Assembly: GCF_004962245.1 (NCBI RefSeq) | Contig: NZ_SUHQ01000005.1 | Coordinates: forward strand, 1 to 64,000 | Source: Mesorhizobium sp. | GTDB lineage: Bacteria; Pseudomonadota; Alphaproteobacteria; Rhizobiales; Rhizobiaceae | Direction: 5' to 3' | Length of the DNA stretch: 64,000 bases | Shown here: in pieces, positions 1-9,952 of the stretch | How the letters are laid out: each line of letters starts with the position of its first letter | Numbering within the stretch: position 1 is the first letter of the stretch | The notes under the pieces: generated by a model | What the model saw: the letters and a program-made list of their open reading frames with translations, nothing else | What the model was told of the DNA's origin: nothing | Databases searched by the model: none | Position numbers and translations under genes: made by a program

Positions 1-93
1 GAAATCAAGATATACTGCTAAAATCGGCGCCAGTTTAAAGATTTTTACTGTATTGCCCGTTTAATACCGTTTTAAGAACACCATTTCGCCACA

Positions 94-124
94 TGAAATG
101 AGTGCAATAATTGCACTCATTTCA
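94..124. repeat. Perfect 31-bp dyad (15-bp arms)
   Basis: The arm TGAAATGAGTGCAAT is followed by one central A and then by its exact reverse complement. A run of seven A lies to the right. For the leftward gene that ends at 176 the T-run would precede the hairpin, so this is not a normal intrinsic terminator for that gene. It could be an operator for a gene to the left of the window, or a stabilising 3' hairpin. Confidence 0.6.
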
Positions 125-175
125 AAAAAAGGCGACCCAGGCCGAATCACTGGCTGATTCTCGGAGGGGTTGTTT

Positions 176-916
176 TCAAAAGCGCTGCTGAAAAACCAGC
201 AGGGGAGGAACCGCACCTGGGCGCAACACCTGGACGGAAGCTATTCCTTTTTCGGTCGAACGCCTGATCCGATCCAGATCTTCCTTCGTGACAGGGTCGC
301 ACGATTTTGGGTCGGTTTTGTCCCAGAGGTTCTTAGCGACAACAGAGTCCACGGCGGTATAGATGGCCGAGGGCGCTGCCTCGCGCTTCGGCACCACATT
401 CTGTTTGATGAGGGCAGAGATGACCCCAGCGAGCAGATCAGCAGACTGCTTGAATGTTACTCTCGAGACGGTCTTTGCCTCGTCTTCATCTCTCGGGTCC
501 AAAGCCCCAGGCTGACCAGTGAACAGGCAATGGTGGGCCGCGAACAGCCAGTCGTGAACGATGTAGGCCGGACCGTAACCCCAAGGTGAAAGCCCCGCGA
601 GGCCCCGCACCAGAGGCGGGATCGAACCTCCGTCGGTGTAATGCAAGCCAGGTCGGATTGTAGAGACGCTGAGATCCTGACGCAGCTTCTCCGGAAGATG
701 GTACGTCAGAGGATCACCATTGTAGGGATAGTAGACGAATCTGTCTTCACCGACCCAGAAGATCATCAAATTTCCGGATATCTTGCCAGAGTCTTTCAGA
801 TCGATGCTTGGGCTCGCACAGCTGACCAGCGCGGCCATGATTATTGAATGCCACCAAAACTTCCTGGATCGAAACACCGTCAGTTTGGAGAATACCGGTA
901 AAATCAGCTTCAACAT
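176..916 (-). CDS. DUF1353-family putative lipoprotein
   Basis: The protein is 246 aa. The stretch TDGGSIPPLVRG near residue 95 and AYIVHDWLF near residue 117 match my recollection of the DUF1353 family, whose biochemical role is not known to me. A hydrophobic N-terminal segment ends in LVSC, which fits a lipobox, so export and lipidation are plausible. The start is uncertain: the ATG at 916 sits just behind a run of eight G on the coding strand, and an internal ATG at 835 would give a very short signal segment. DUF1353 proteins often occur near phage or mobile DNA, but no phage gene is visible here. It is a lone gene, with about 600 bp of non-coding DNA upstream. Confidence 0.6.
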   Translation of the reverse strand: MLKLILPVFSKLTVFRSRKFWWHSIIMAALVSCASPSIDLKDSGKISGNLMIFWVGEDRFVYYPYNGDPLTYHLPEKLRQDLSVSTIRPGLHYTDGGSIPPLVRGLAGLSPWGYGPAYIVHDWLFAAHHCLFTGQPGALDPRDEDEAKTVSRVTFKQSADLLAGVISALIKQNVVPKREAAPSAIYTAVDSVVAKNLWDKTDPKSCDPVTKEDLDRIRRSTEKGIASVQVLRPGAVPPLLVFQQRF

Positions 917-1169
917 GCGCCCCCCCCAAAAGAAATTAAATCACCCCCCTGTAATTTTGCAATCCTCTCCTTTTTATTCTTTCGGTTTCGCAATACGGCA
1001 AATACATCCCGGCTTGCCGCATTCCGGTTTCAGGATGGCGCAAACAGCTTCCGCCATTTTTCAATCCGCAGCCGCAATCGGCCAGTCTATCCCCGCGATG
1101 CTGCAACGGATCCCCGGCTAACGACAATTCGATCCCACGAAACCGCAATCGCATCCCGCGCTACGACAG

Positions 1170-1360
1170 CCAGACTCCCTGTTAAATCAACGTCGACTAC
1201 GAAATTTTACTGATATCTGGGCGGATTTCCCTGATAGGCTGCAACAGGAAACGGTGCTCTAAATAACTGAAATCACTAGACAATACTGACTGTCTGCCCC
1301 GCGGAAGCATTCGCTTCGCGCGAATTCCCTGTTTTTTGCCTGCTATCAGGGATTTCTCAA
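1170..1360. repeat. Intergenic region with repeated TCCCTGTT / ATCAGGGA motifs
   Basis: The stretch 917-1516 carries no convincing gene. Within it, TCCCTGTT, TTTCCCTGATAG, AACAGGAAA, AATTCCCTGTT and TATCAGGGATTT occur in alternating orientation over about 180 bp. They form a loose family of direct and inverted copies. I associate similar arrays with non-coding DNA of Mesorhizobium, but this is recollection. Function is unknown; the open frames across it show no coding bias. Confidence 0.4.
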
Positions 1361-1516
1361 ACGGAGACTGGTTCGCCACCGGCTGTGTGGTTCACCATTT
1401 TTTCAATGACTTAAGGGTTTTCGCCGTACTTTTTAAAAATCGGCCGGCAATTGGTACGGCGCTTTTGCGTGAATATCGGCCTTCGCATCGTCGACCCGCA
1501 GCACAGGCCGCGCCGA

Positions 1517-2575
<1,059 letters not shown>

Positions 2576-2616
2576 TGGATTTCTCCGGGAAAAGAGTGAT
2601 GTCCAGCTAGGCGACT

Positions 2617-3438
2617 TCAGCCGCCCTTGACCGCGCCAGCGGTCAGCCCCGCGACGATCTGCTTTTGCGCGAACATGGTCAGAACCAGCACCGGCAGCGT
2701 CACCACAAGTGCTGCCGCGGCGAGCGGCCCCCAGCTCACCTGCTCGTAGGAAAGCATGTTGTAGACGGCGACCGGCAGCGTGCGCGTCTCACGGCTGGCG
2801 AGCACCACGCCGAAGACGAAGTTGTTCCACGAAAAGATGACGGACAGGATGAAGGCCACAACGATGCCCGGCTTGGCGATGGGCAGGGCGACCAGCCGGA
2901 ACACTTGCCAGGAGCTGGCGCCGTCGATGTTGGCCGCCTCTTCCAGCTCCATCGGTGTGGTCTCGAAATAGCCGATCATCACCCAGACCACGATCGGCAC
3001 CGTCACCACCAGGTGGATGATGATCTGCGGCCAGAGCGTGCCGAGGATCCCGATCCATTGGAACAGCAGAAACAGCGGAATGAGATAGGATAGGCCTGGC
3101 GTCATGCGGGCGATCATGATGACGACCGCCGATCTTTCAGCCTTGAGCCGCGCTATGCCATAGCCGGCCGGTACGCCGATCAGCAGCGCCAGCAGTGTCG
3201 CCGTGCCGGTCACCAGAACCGAATTCCAAAGATAGAGCAGGAAGTTGTTCTCCTCGAACACCTTTGCATAGTTCGACCAGGCGAAATTCTCGGGGATCAG
3301 GATCGGCGGATAGGCGCCGTTGTCGATCTCGAATTTCAGCGAAAGCGAGATCATCCAGAGGAAGAACAGGATCGCCGGCGAGATGATGACCAGAGCCGCG
3401 AAAAACAGGCCGATCTGACTGAGCAACCGTGAATTCAT
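2617..3438 (-). CDS. Sugar ABC transporter permease, MalG type
   Basis: The protein is 273 aa with about six membrane segments. The EAA loop [26 protein letters not shown] (written here only as a location, about residues 165-190) docks onto the ATPase. The N-terminal hydrophobic helix is followed by a periplasmic stretch with [15 protein letters not shown], typical of the CUT1 MalG group. It directly abuts the partner permease: the stop of that gene occupies 3439-3441. It should form the heterodimeric channel with the 3439-4398 product. Confidence 0.88.
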   Translation of the reverse strand: MNSRLLSQIGLFFAALVIISPAILFFLWMISLSLKFEIDNGAYPPILIPENFAWSNYAKVFEENNFLLYLWNSVLVTGTATLLALLIGVPAGYGIARLKAERSAVVIMIARMTPGLSYLIPLFLLFQWIGILGTLWPQIIIHLVVTVPIVVWVMIGYFETTPMELEEAANIDGASSWQVFRLVALPIAKPGIVVAFILSVIFSWNNFVFGVVLASRETRTLPVAVYNMLSYEQVSWGPLAAAALVVTLPVLVLTMFAQKQIVAGLTAGAVKGG

Positions 3439-4398
3439 CTATTTGCCCTCCGCGTCGATCCACTGCGAGCGCTGGCGCAGCATCAGGAGGATGAAGGACA
3501 GCGCCACGATGACGATGAAGAACACCACGGCCATCGCCGAGCCGTAGCCGATGTCGTAGTAGGAGAAGGCGGTGTTGTAGAGGTAGATGTTGATGGTTTC
3601 CGACGCCGTGCCCGGCCCGCCCTGGGTCATCGCATAGATGATGTCGAAGCTCTTCAGCGCATCGATGGTGCGGATGATCAGCGCGATCATCAGGAACGGC
3701 GCGATCATCGGCAGGGTGAGGTAGCGGAATTGCTGCCAGGCATTGGCACCGTCGATCTCGGCGCTCTCGAACGGCTCGCGCGGTACCGATGCCAGCCCGC
3801 CCAGCACGATCAGCATCACCAGCGGCGTCCACTGCCAGGTCTCGACCGCAACCAGCGAAGGGATGACCGTCTTGGCGTTGAATATCCATTCCTGCGCCGG
3901 GATGCCAACCAGCGATAGAAGGTAGTTGAGCACGCCGAGCTGGGGATGGAACATCATGGTCCAGACCAGCGCCACGGCAACGGGCGTTGCCATCATCGGC
4001 ATCACGAAGACGCCGCGCAGCAGGCCGCGCAGTGGAAACCTGGCATCGAAGATCAGGGCGGCGACAGTGCCCAAGAACATCGGCGCTGCCACCGACAGAG
4101 AGGTGTAGGTCAACGTATTAACAAGGGACTCCCAGAATCGCGGGTCGCTGGCCAACCGGAGATAGTTTTCCATCCCGGCAAAGCTCCGCGACTGGCCGAG
4201 CGTCCAGCGGTTGACACTCATCCAGAGCGTGAAAGCCCAGGGAAAGACGATCACGGCGCCAACGACGACGAGCGCCGGAACGACGAAGGGCCAGTAGTTG
4301 GGAGCCAGCCGGACCGACTGGCTCTCCTCGATGGCTTGCGTCGTCACCCCGGTGCGATCTGTCGTCGCCCCGGTGCGTTCTGGGGCGATGGCGGACAT
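3439..4398 (-). CDS. Sugar ABC transporter permease, MalF type
   Basis: The protein is 319 aa. A hydrophilic N-terminus of about 35 residues precedes the first membrane helix, as in CUT1 MalF-like subunits. The EAA loop contains ESAEIDGANAWQQFRYLTLP. The start overlaps the stop of the binding-protein gene by one base (TGATG on the coding strand), which implies translational coupling. Its partner permease follows without a gap. Substrate is unknown; by context it is a sugar or sugar acid handled by the DapA-like enzyme upstream. Confidence 0.88.
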   Translation of the reverse strand: MSAIAPERTGATTDRTGVTTQAIEESQSVRLAPNYWPFVVPALVVVGAVIVFPWAFTLWMSVNRWTLGQSRSFAGMENYLRLASDPRFWESLVNTLTYTSLSVAAPMFLGTVAALIFDARFPLRGLLRGVFVMPMMATPVAVALVWTMMFHPQLGVLNYLLSLVGIPAQEWIFNAKTVIPSLVAVETWQWTPLVMLIVLGGLASVPREPFESAEIDGANAWQQFRYLTLPMIAPFLMIALIIRTIDALKSFDIIYAMTQGGPGTASETINIYLYNTAFSYYDIGYGSAMAVVFFIVIVALSFILLMLRQRSQWIDAEGK

Positions 4399-5735
4399 CA
4401 GCCTTGCTCGCTCCTGTCGAGAACCGGCTGGAACTGCGCGGTGGCCTTCTTCAGCTCTTCGGCAGGATCGGCACCGGCAATCATGTTGGTCAGCGCCACG
4501 CCATAGACGTCGCGGAACTCGGTGACCGGGATGATCACCGGCAGCGCCAGCCTGCTGATATTGCCGGACTGAACCACGGCATCGAGCCAGCTTGCCGGCA
4601 TGGTGACGCCTTCACGCACCTTGGGGTCTTCCAGCACCGACTTGCGGAAAGGCACGCCGGCGCCGGCCTGGAGCAGGCGCGCGCCCATGGCCGGGGAAAC
4701 CGCCCATTGACAGAAGAGATAGGCAGCTTCCTTCTTTTCGCTGGACGCCGTCACGCCGAGGCCGTCGCCAAACGTCCCGGAGGCATGCGCCTTGGGACCC
4801 TTGGGCATGACACCATAGCCAACCTTGCCGACCACGCGCGACTTTTCGGGATTTTCCATCGGCGGAGCAAAACCCACGCCATCGAACCACATGCCGATCT
4901 TGCCTTGCAGGAAGGCGGACTGCGCTTCGGCCCAGTTGAAGCCGGTGACGCCTGGAGGGGCGGACTTGGTCATCAGCCTCTGATAGAGGGCAGCAGCCTC
5001 GATCGCCTCGGGCGTTTCGGTGCGCAGCTTTCCCTGGTCGTCGAGCGGCGTCATGCCGTAGCCGAGCATCAGCGATGTCCACACCGGGGTGTTGGCATTC
5101 TTGAGGCCGCGGGCGACGAAACCGAAAGTGTTGGTCGATGGGTCGGTCAGCGCTTCGGCGGCGGCCACCAGTTGTTCGAACGTTTCAGGGTATTTGAGGC
5201 CCTTGGCCTCGAACAGCTCCTTGTTCCAGTAGACGATCCAGTAGTCCACCGAGAAAGGCAGCGAACGCAGCACGCCCTGGCTGTCCTTGGCGAAAAGCAT
5301 GCCGGCTTCGGCGAAATCGCCTTCGACCAGCCCAGGATCGGTGAGCGTCGGTTCGGCGAGATAGCCGCCGATGTCGGCCAGCCAGCCGCCCTTTTCGAAC
5401 TGGCGCTTCTGCACGTGGTAGCTCAGATGAACGACATCGAAGCTCGGCTTGCCGGAGCTGAGCTCGATCACCGTCTTCTGCCGCTGCTGTTGTTCCGGCG
5501 TCGCCTCGGCATTGACCTTGATGCCGGTCAGCTCCTCGAACTCGGCGAGATATTTCAGGATGGTGTCGCTGCGCGGGCTTTTCACCAGATTGACGTCGAG
5601 CGTCGTGCCGGTAAAACGCTTCCAGTCGACGCTGGCGGAAAAGCTCGGGCGAAGGCCCGCCAGGCCCGCGGCGGCGAGCGCCGTGGTTCCTGCAAGGACT
5701 TGCCTTCTTGTTGGCTTGAACGGATTGGACGACAT
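4398..5735 (-). CDS. Extracellular sugar-binding protein with Tat-like signal
   Basis: This is a family 1 solute-binding protein of 445 aa. The N-terminus TRRQVLAGTTALAAAGLAG is a twin-arginine-like signal, suggesting export in folded form. The ATG at 5735 is chosen because GGGAGGAAG precedes it at a good distance; a longer open frame to 5792 has no such site. It delivers substrate to the 2617-4398 permeases. The central region, with FNWAEAQSAFLQGKIGMWFDG, is characteristic of CUT1 binding proteins. It is the first transporter gene after the GntR regulator, only 63 bp away, so they may be co-transcribed. Confidence 0.87.
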   Translation of the reverse strand: MSSNPFKPTRRQVLAGTTALAAAGLAGLRPSFSASVDWKRFTGTTLDVNLVKSPRSDTILKYLAEFEELTGIKVNAEATPEQQQRQKTVIELSSGKPSFDVVHLSYHVQKRQFEKGGWLADIGGYLAEPTLTDPGLVEGDFAEAGMLFAKDSQGVLRSLPFSVDYWIVYWNKELFEAKGLKYPETFEQLVAAAEALTDPSTNTFGFVARGLKNANTPVWTSLMLGYGMTPLDDQGKLRTETPEAIEAAALYQRLMTKSAPPGVTGFNWAEAQSAFLQGKIGMWFDGVGFAPPMENPEKSRVVGKVGYGVMPKGPKAHASGTFGDGLGVTASSEKKEAAYLFCQWAVSPAMGARLLQAGAGVPFRKSVLEDPKVREGVTMPASWLDAVVQSGNISRLALPVIIPVTEFRDVYGVALTNMIAGADPAEELKKATAQFQPVLDRSEQG

Positions 5736-5798
5736 TTCTTCCTCCCTTGGGTTGCTGTCGTTGTGGGTGGCGTCGCGGCGGCCGCGAACCATACGTCC

Positions 5799-6458
5799 TC
5801 AGATCTGGAGCGCCAACCGGCGCGCATTGTCGATATGCCGGCTGATCGCCTCGACCGCCTTTTGCGGGTCCCGGCTCTCGAGCGCTTCGATCACTGCCAG
5901 GTGCTCGTGCATCACCGGCACGACGCGCCCGTCGATACGGAAACGCTCCTGGTGGATCAGGCGTATCTTCACCGAATTGACCAGATACGCCTTGGCGATG
6001 ATCTCGTTGCCCAGCGCATCGATGAAGGTGTCGTGCATCGACCAATCGATGTTCTGGGCCTTGGCTTCCATTTCCGGCGTCGGCGCCTGCGACAACGCTT
6101 GAGCCAGCATGTCCTCATGTTCGCGCCGCAAGCGGGCGAGTTCGGTGTCGGAGGCGTTGACGGCGAACAGCGCCACCGCTTCGCGCTCCATGAACAGGCG
6201 GAACTGGAAGGCCTCGCGGATAAGGTTGATGTCGATATGGGCGATCTGCATGCCGCGCTGCGGGATCGTCGTCAAAAGTCCCTCGGCCTCGAGACGCGGC
6301 ACGATCTCGCGGATGGCGCCAAGCGGCAGCCCGGTAAAGGCAACCAGTTCACGCTGCGACACGAACTGCCCCGGCCGCAGATCGCGGGCCAGCAAATGTC
6401 TGGTGAAGCTGGCATAAGCTTTTTCCCTGAGGGTTGCCGGTTCGCTGCTGTCGTCCAT
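5799..6458 (-). CDS. GntR-family regulator, FadR/FCD subfamily
   Basis: The protein is 219 aa. The winged helix lies at about residues 8-75 (SQRELVAFTGLPLGAIREIVPRLEAEGLL region), followed by an all-helical FCD effector domain whose histidines, including HDTFIDALGN and MHEHLAVIEALES, fit metal and carboxylate binding. FCD regulators commonly sense sugar acids or organic acids and repress adjacent transport and catabolic genes. It sits between the importer and the aldolase, all on one strand, so it probably controls this unit. A candidate site is the palindrome at 7408-7421. Confidence 0.85.
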   Translation of the reverse strand: MDDSSEPATLREKAYASFTRHLLARDLRPGQFVSQRELVAFTGLPLGAIREIVPRLEAEGLLTTIPQRGMQIAHIDINLIREAFQFRLFMEREAVALFAVNASDTELARLRREHEDMLAQALSQAPTPEMEAKAQNIDWSMHDTFIDALGNEIIAKAYLVNSVKIRLIHQERFRIDGRVVPVMHEHLAVIEALESRDPQKAVEAISRHIDNARRLALQI

Positions 6459-6480
6459 TTCAGCGCGCTTCCCTTGCCGG

Positions 6481-7371
6481 TCAGGCCGGCTCTGTCACAA
6501 ACAGCCTGTCATAGGCGGCGGCAAGCTGTTGCCGCCCCTGCACAGCGATCGGCTCAAGCGGCGGGCGAACCGCCAGCCAGCGTTCGTCGCCGGTCTTGCG
6601 CGCCACCATGACCTTCACCGCCGGGGTGACCGGATATTTGAGTAATTCGAGCACGAAGCTCTCGACGCGGGCATCGTCGCGCCCGTCCTCGGCCATGGCG
6701 CGGATTTCGCCGGTGACGAAATTGGCCATGCCGGAAATGGCGCCCTGCCCGCCCTGGCGCACACTTCTGGCCAGGTGCCGTTCGTCGCCGATCAGGATCA
6801 CCAGGTCGCCATGGGCTTTTAGCAGCGCCTCGCTGTAGCTCCAGTCGCCACCCGAATCCTTGACACCGGCGACCACGCCGGGGAAGGCCGCACGCAGCCG
6901 ACCGATCACGGCAAGCGAGAGCGGCACCATGGTGACAGAAGGGATGTTGTAGAGAAGGACGCCGCGGGCCAGCGGGCCGAGCGCGGCAAAGACGGCGGAA
7001 AACCATCCGAACAGCCCGTCCTCGCCGACATTCTTGAAGTAGCTCGGCGGAGCCAGAAGGATGTTGCGGACGCCGCACTGCAAGGCGTGTCGCGCCTGTT
7101 CGGCGGCGTCTTCGGCGGCATCGACCAACACGCCGGCGACGAGCTGATGTGCTGGAATGCCGGCGGCCAGCATGGCTTCGATGACAATCCGCCGCTCTCC
7201 CGTGCCCACGGAGGCGCCCTCCCCGGTGGTGCCGAAGAGCGTTGCGCTGCTGCAGCCGGCGCCAAGGCAAGCCTGGGCTTGCGCGACCATGGGAGAGATG
7301 ACGATTTGCCCGGACGCATCAAAAGGCGTGGTGAGGGCAACCGAAAGACCAAAGCGCGAAACCAATGCCAT
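6481..7371 (-). CDS. DapA-family lyase/aldolase (dihydrodipicolinate synthase-like)
   Basis: The protein is 296 aa from the ATG at 7371, which has TTTGGAGAGC directly upstream; a TTG at 7380 would overlap that site. It is a TIM barrel of the DHDPS/NAL family. GTTGEGAS, LYNIPSVT (family tyrosine) and GVKDSGGDWS (Schiff-base lysine) are visible. Family members include dihydrodipicolinate synthase, N-acetylneuraminate lyase and 2-keto-3-deoxy sugar-acid aldolases or dehydratases. The linkage to a sugar importer and a GntR/FCD regulator favours a sugar-acid lyase over lysine synthesis. It is the likely first gene of the leftward operon. Confidence 0.8.
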   Translation of the reverse strand: MALVSRFGLSVALTTPFDASGQIVISPMVAQAQACLGAGCSSATLFGTTGEGASVGTGERRIVIEAMLAAGIPAHQLVAGVLVDAAEDAAEQARHALQCGVRNILLAPPSYFKNVGEDGLFGWFSAVFAALGPLARGVLLYNIPSVTMVPLSLAVIGRLRAAFPGVVAGVKDSGGDWSYSEALLKAHGDLVILIGDERHLARSVRQGGQGAISGMANFVTGEIRAMAEDGRDDARVESFVLELLKYPVTPAVKVMVARKTGDERWLAVRPPLEPIAVQGRQQLAAAYDRLFVTEPA

Positions 7372-7407
7372 GCTCTCCAAATATCAATCTGCACGCAGTA
7401 CTATCAT

Positions 7408-7421
7408 GCTAACATGTTAGC
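7408..7421. promoter_or_regulatory. Perfect 14-bp palindrome, candidate GntR operator
   Basis: GCTAACATGTTAGC is its own reverse complement and lies 37 bp upstream of the DapA-like start. Short AT-centred dyads of this size fit a dimeric GntR/FCD repressor. Assignment to the regulator at 5799-6458 is inference from position. Confidence 0.5.
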
Positions 7422-7510
7422 TGTAAATTGCGACGGCCGCCTTTTTCGGAACGATGTCGACATCGGACGTATGCGAAGCGGTCGAGTGCCGTCTTCCCGG
7501 CAGCGCGACC

Positions 7511-7696
7511 CTACTGCCCCGTCGCCTCATCGGCGACGACGCCGATGAGGCCGGCTGGCTGGCCAAGCGCCGCCTGGCCGATGAAGATGGCGGGCGCTCC
7601 CGACGGGTGGGGCCTAAGCAGCGGACCAGGCTCAAGAAAGCTCTGGCCGTTCCGTTCGGCCATGATCTCGACGGCCGGCACTGACCAGCTTCTTCA
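7511..7696 (-). pseudogene. Decayed gene remnant (C-terminal fragment)
   Basis: The interval 7372-7942 has no intact gene, but on the minus strand 7696-7511 reads as 61 in-frame codons ending in TAG. GC at third positions is strong, and the peptide is protein-like (FLEPGPLLRPHPSGAPAIFI, then GLIGVVADEATGQ). An in-frame TGA lies just before it, and only a 50-aa piece from the ATG at 7663 could be translated. I do not recognise the parent family. It looks like the tail of a gene otherwise deleted or shifted out of frame. Overlapping frames on both strands look like shadows. Confidence 0.5.
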
Positions 7697-7942
7697 TCTC
7701 GCGGAAATCCCTCTCTACGTTCGCCCCCGGCCTCGCTTCGGATGAACCGCGTGAGCATTTTCCGGGTGATACGAATTTCGAATTCGCCCACTGAGGTGAA
7801 TACGGCTTGTGCTTTTCGCGTCAATTAATAAATTTACGCATGGAAACTGTCAAAATTGTCTGTAAAATTTCGCCTTGCAGCTGCAGGCTGGCGCGCCGTA
7901 TGTAGGGACCGGGCAGCGCTAAGGAACAGCGCGAGGGATTCA

Positions 7943-8965
7943 ATGCCGATGACGCACAAGACGATGGAGGATTTCGCCCGCTCTTGCGGCGTCTCCAGGC
8001 CGACACTGTCGAAATATTTCGACGATCCGACCAGCGTCAAGCCGGCGACACGACAACGGATCGAGGTGGCGCTGCGCTCGTCCGACTACCAGCCCAATCT
8101 CTTTGCACGCAATCTGAACCGCAAGCGGACCCGCAGCATCGGCATCGTGGTGCCGACGGTAGCCGATCCCTTCTATTCCGAGATGGTCAGCCGCATCGAA
8201 CTCAGGCTGCGCGACGAGGGCTACTGGCCGATCGTGATCTCTTCGCACGGCTCGCGCGAACTCGAAGTCGAGGCGACGCGGACCATTCTTTCCCTGAAAG
8301 TCTCCGGCGCGCTGGTCGCGCCGCTCGGCCTGCGCTCGGACCATCGCACGCTGGAGAAGCTGACGCAGGCCATACCGATCGTCTATTTCGACACCTATCT
8401 CGAGGGCAACACACCGTTCGTCGGCAACAACAACAGCCAGAGCGTCTCGACAATCGTCGATTATCTCTGCCGTTCCGGCGATGCTCCGGTCTATTTCGAC
8501 ATCCCGCACGTCAACCACAATTCGCGCGAACGCCTGAACAGCTATGTCGGCGCCATGCAGCGGCTCGGGCATGAGCCGGTGGTCATCGGCAATACCGACG
8601 ACTACACTTGGGATTTCGAGCGGATCGGCTATGAGCAGATGAAAGCGATGCTCGCGCGTGGCGGCCTGCCGGGCAAGACCATCCTGTGTGCCAATGACCG
8701 TCTCGCCTTCGGCGTGATGGCTGCCGCCTATTCGCAAGGCCGTAAGGTCGGCCGCAAGAACGATTGCGACCTGCGTGTCGCGGCTCATGACGACCATCCG
8801 TTGAGCCGCTACACCTGCCCTGCCCTCACCACCATGGCGCAGGACTTCGCTTCGATGGCGGGACGCAGCGTGGAGACGCTGCTGGCCCTCCTTGACGAGG
8901 ATGACGAGCCGGTTGCCCCCAAGGTCAATCTCGACGCAACGCTGGTCATGCGTCAGTCGGCCTGA
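7943..8965 (+). CDS. LacI-family transcriptional regulator
   Basis: The protein is 340 aa. The helix-turn-helix is at about residues 8-27 (TMEDFARSCGVSRPTLSKYF), the hinge region follows (YQPNLFARNLNRKRTRSIGI), and then the periplasmic-binding-like effector domain. The start at 7943 (MPMTHK) is preferred because DNA-binding begins at once; ATG 7949 is also possible. LacI proteins bind palindromes with a central CG. Such dyads lie at 11196-11209 and 20937-20950 before both importers, so this is the best local candidate regulator of region 2. Its 3' end overlaps the convergent esterase gene by 13 bp. Confidence 0.87.
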   Translation: MPMTHKTMEDFARSCGVSRPTLSKYFDDPTSVKPATRQRIEVALRSSDYQPNLFARNLNRKRTRSIGIVVPTVADPFYSEMVSRIELRLRDEGYWPIVISSHGSRELEVEATRTILSLKVSGALVAPLGLRSDHRTLEKLTQAIPIVYFDTYLEGNTPFVGNNNSQSVSTIVDYLCRSGDAPVYFDIPHVNHNSRERLNSYVGAMQRLGHEPVVIGNTDDYTWDFERIGYEQMKAMLARGGLPGKTILCANDRLAFGVMAAAYSQGRKVGRKNDCDLRVAAHDDHPLSRYTCPALTTMAQDFASMAGRSVETLLALLDEDDEPVAPKVNLDATLVMRQSA

Positions 8966-9930
8966 GCATCTCCAAAGGCGGGATCGAAGCCGCGCCATGC
9001 GGCAACCGCCGCGCCGACCGCCTGCCGCGCTGCCGGACCATGGCGTCCCATCGAAACGAAGCCGTGGATCTGGCCGGGCCAGCGCCGCAGGACGACCGGC
9101 ACGCCGTCATCCACCAGACGCTTGGCATAAGCCTCGCCTTCGTCGGCGAGGATGTCATGACCGGCAATAGCGACAAAGGCCGGCGCCACACCGGCAAGAC
9201 TCTCGGCCTTGAGCGGCGACACGCGCCAGTCGCCGATGTCCCTGGCATCGCAGATATAGTGGTCGCGGAACCAGGCCATGGTCGCCGATGTCAGACCATA
9301 ACCATCGGCAAAGCGGCGGTAGCTGTCCGCCGCCTGCGAAGCGTCCGTGTTTGGATAGAACAGAAGCTGCGCGGTCGGCGGGTTCTTGTCGCCGCGCGCA
9401 AGCAGGCACAGCACGGCAGCAAGATTGCCGCCGGCACTGTCGCCGGCAACGGCGACCCGCCTCGCGTCGATGCCGAGATCGCTCGCGCCGTCCTGCATAA
9501 AGGAAAGTGCGGCGCGGCAATCTTCGATCGCCGCTGGAAACTTGTGCTCCGGCGCCAGCCGATAGTCGGGAGAGACGACGACGCAAGCCGCCATATTGGC
9601 GAGCCACCGGCAAATCTCATCATGCGACTCGAGATTGCCGATCACCCAGCCGCCGCCATGCAGATAGAGCAGCGCCGGCGCAGCGGCCCCGCCCGCGCCC
9701 TGTCCGCTATAGATCCTGAGTGTCAGCGGGCCACCGGGGCCGGCGATGGTGCGTTCGGTCAGTGAAGCGACAGGCTCACGCTCGCCCTGGAGTGCCGGAA
9801 AACCCTCTTCATAGGCGCGGCGCGCTTCTTCGGGCGTGCCGGCTTCGAACGGCGGGGCTGCCGCTTTCCGGCCGAGGTCGAGCACATGCCGGGCTTCCGG
9901 GTCGAGCAAAGGCGAAAGCGATGTCATCAT
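8953..9930 (-). CDS. Alpha/beta hydrolase, hormone-sensitive-lipase (family IV) esterase
   Basis: The protein is 325 aa from ATG 9930 (GGGGGAT upstream). The oxyanion-hole motif LYLHGGGWVIG, the nucleophile elbow GDSAGGNLA, the acid region AGHDILADEGEAYAKRL and the histidine in GQIHGFVSMG form a complete HSL-family catalytic set. It presumably hydrolyses a small ester or lactone. It follows the oxidoreductase gene at 9953 by 22 bp, so the two form a leftward operon divergent from the sugar importer at 11275. A role in removing acyl groups or opening a lactone from the imported sugar is inference. Confidence 0.85.
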   Translation of the reverse strand: MMTSLSPLLDPEARHVLDLGRKAAAPPFEAGTPEEARRAYEEGFPALQGEREPVASLTERTIAGPGGPLTLRIYSGQGAGGAAAPALLYLHGGGWVIGNLESHDEICRWLANMAACVVVSPDYRLAPEHKFPAAIEDCRAALSFMQDGASDLGIDARRVAVAGDSAGGNLAAVLCLLARGDKNPPTAQLLFYPNTDASQAADSYRRFADGYGLTSATMAWFRDHYICDARDIGDWRVSPLKAESLAGVAPAFVAIAGHDILADEGEAYAKRLVDDGVPVVLRRWPGQIHGFVSMGRHGPAARQAVGAAVAAWRGFDPAFGDAQAD

Positions 9931-9952
9931 TGAAGGATCCCCCATGTCTGCG

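Noticed and set aside
94..124. Intrinsic terminator for the DUF1353 gene
   Set aside because: For that leftward gene the T-run comes before the hairpin, not after it, so it does not meet the terminator layout.
4404..6611. Open frame of 735 codons on the plus strand
   Set aside because: Antisense to the binding protein and GntR genes, with shadow-type composition.
7417..7824. Open frame of 135 codons on the minus strand between the aldolase and LacI genes
   Set aside because: Composition is shadow-like (Arg/Ser/Pro). The coding signature lies in another minus-strand frame, the remnant at 7511-7696.
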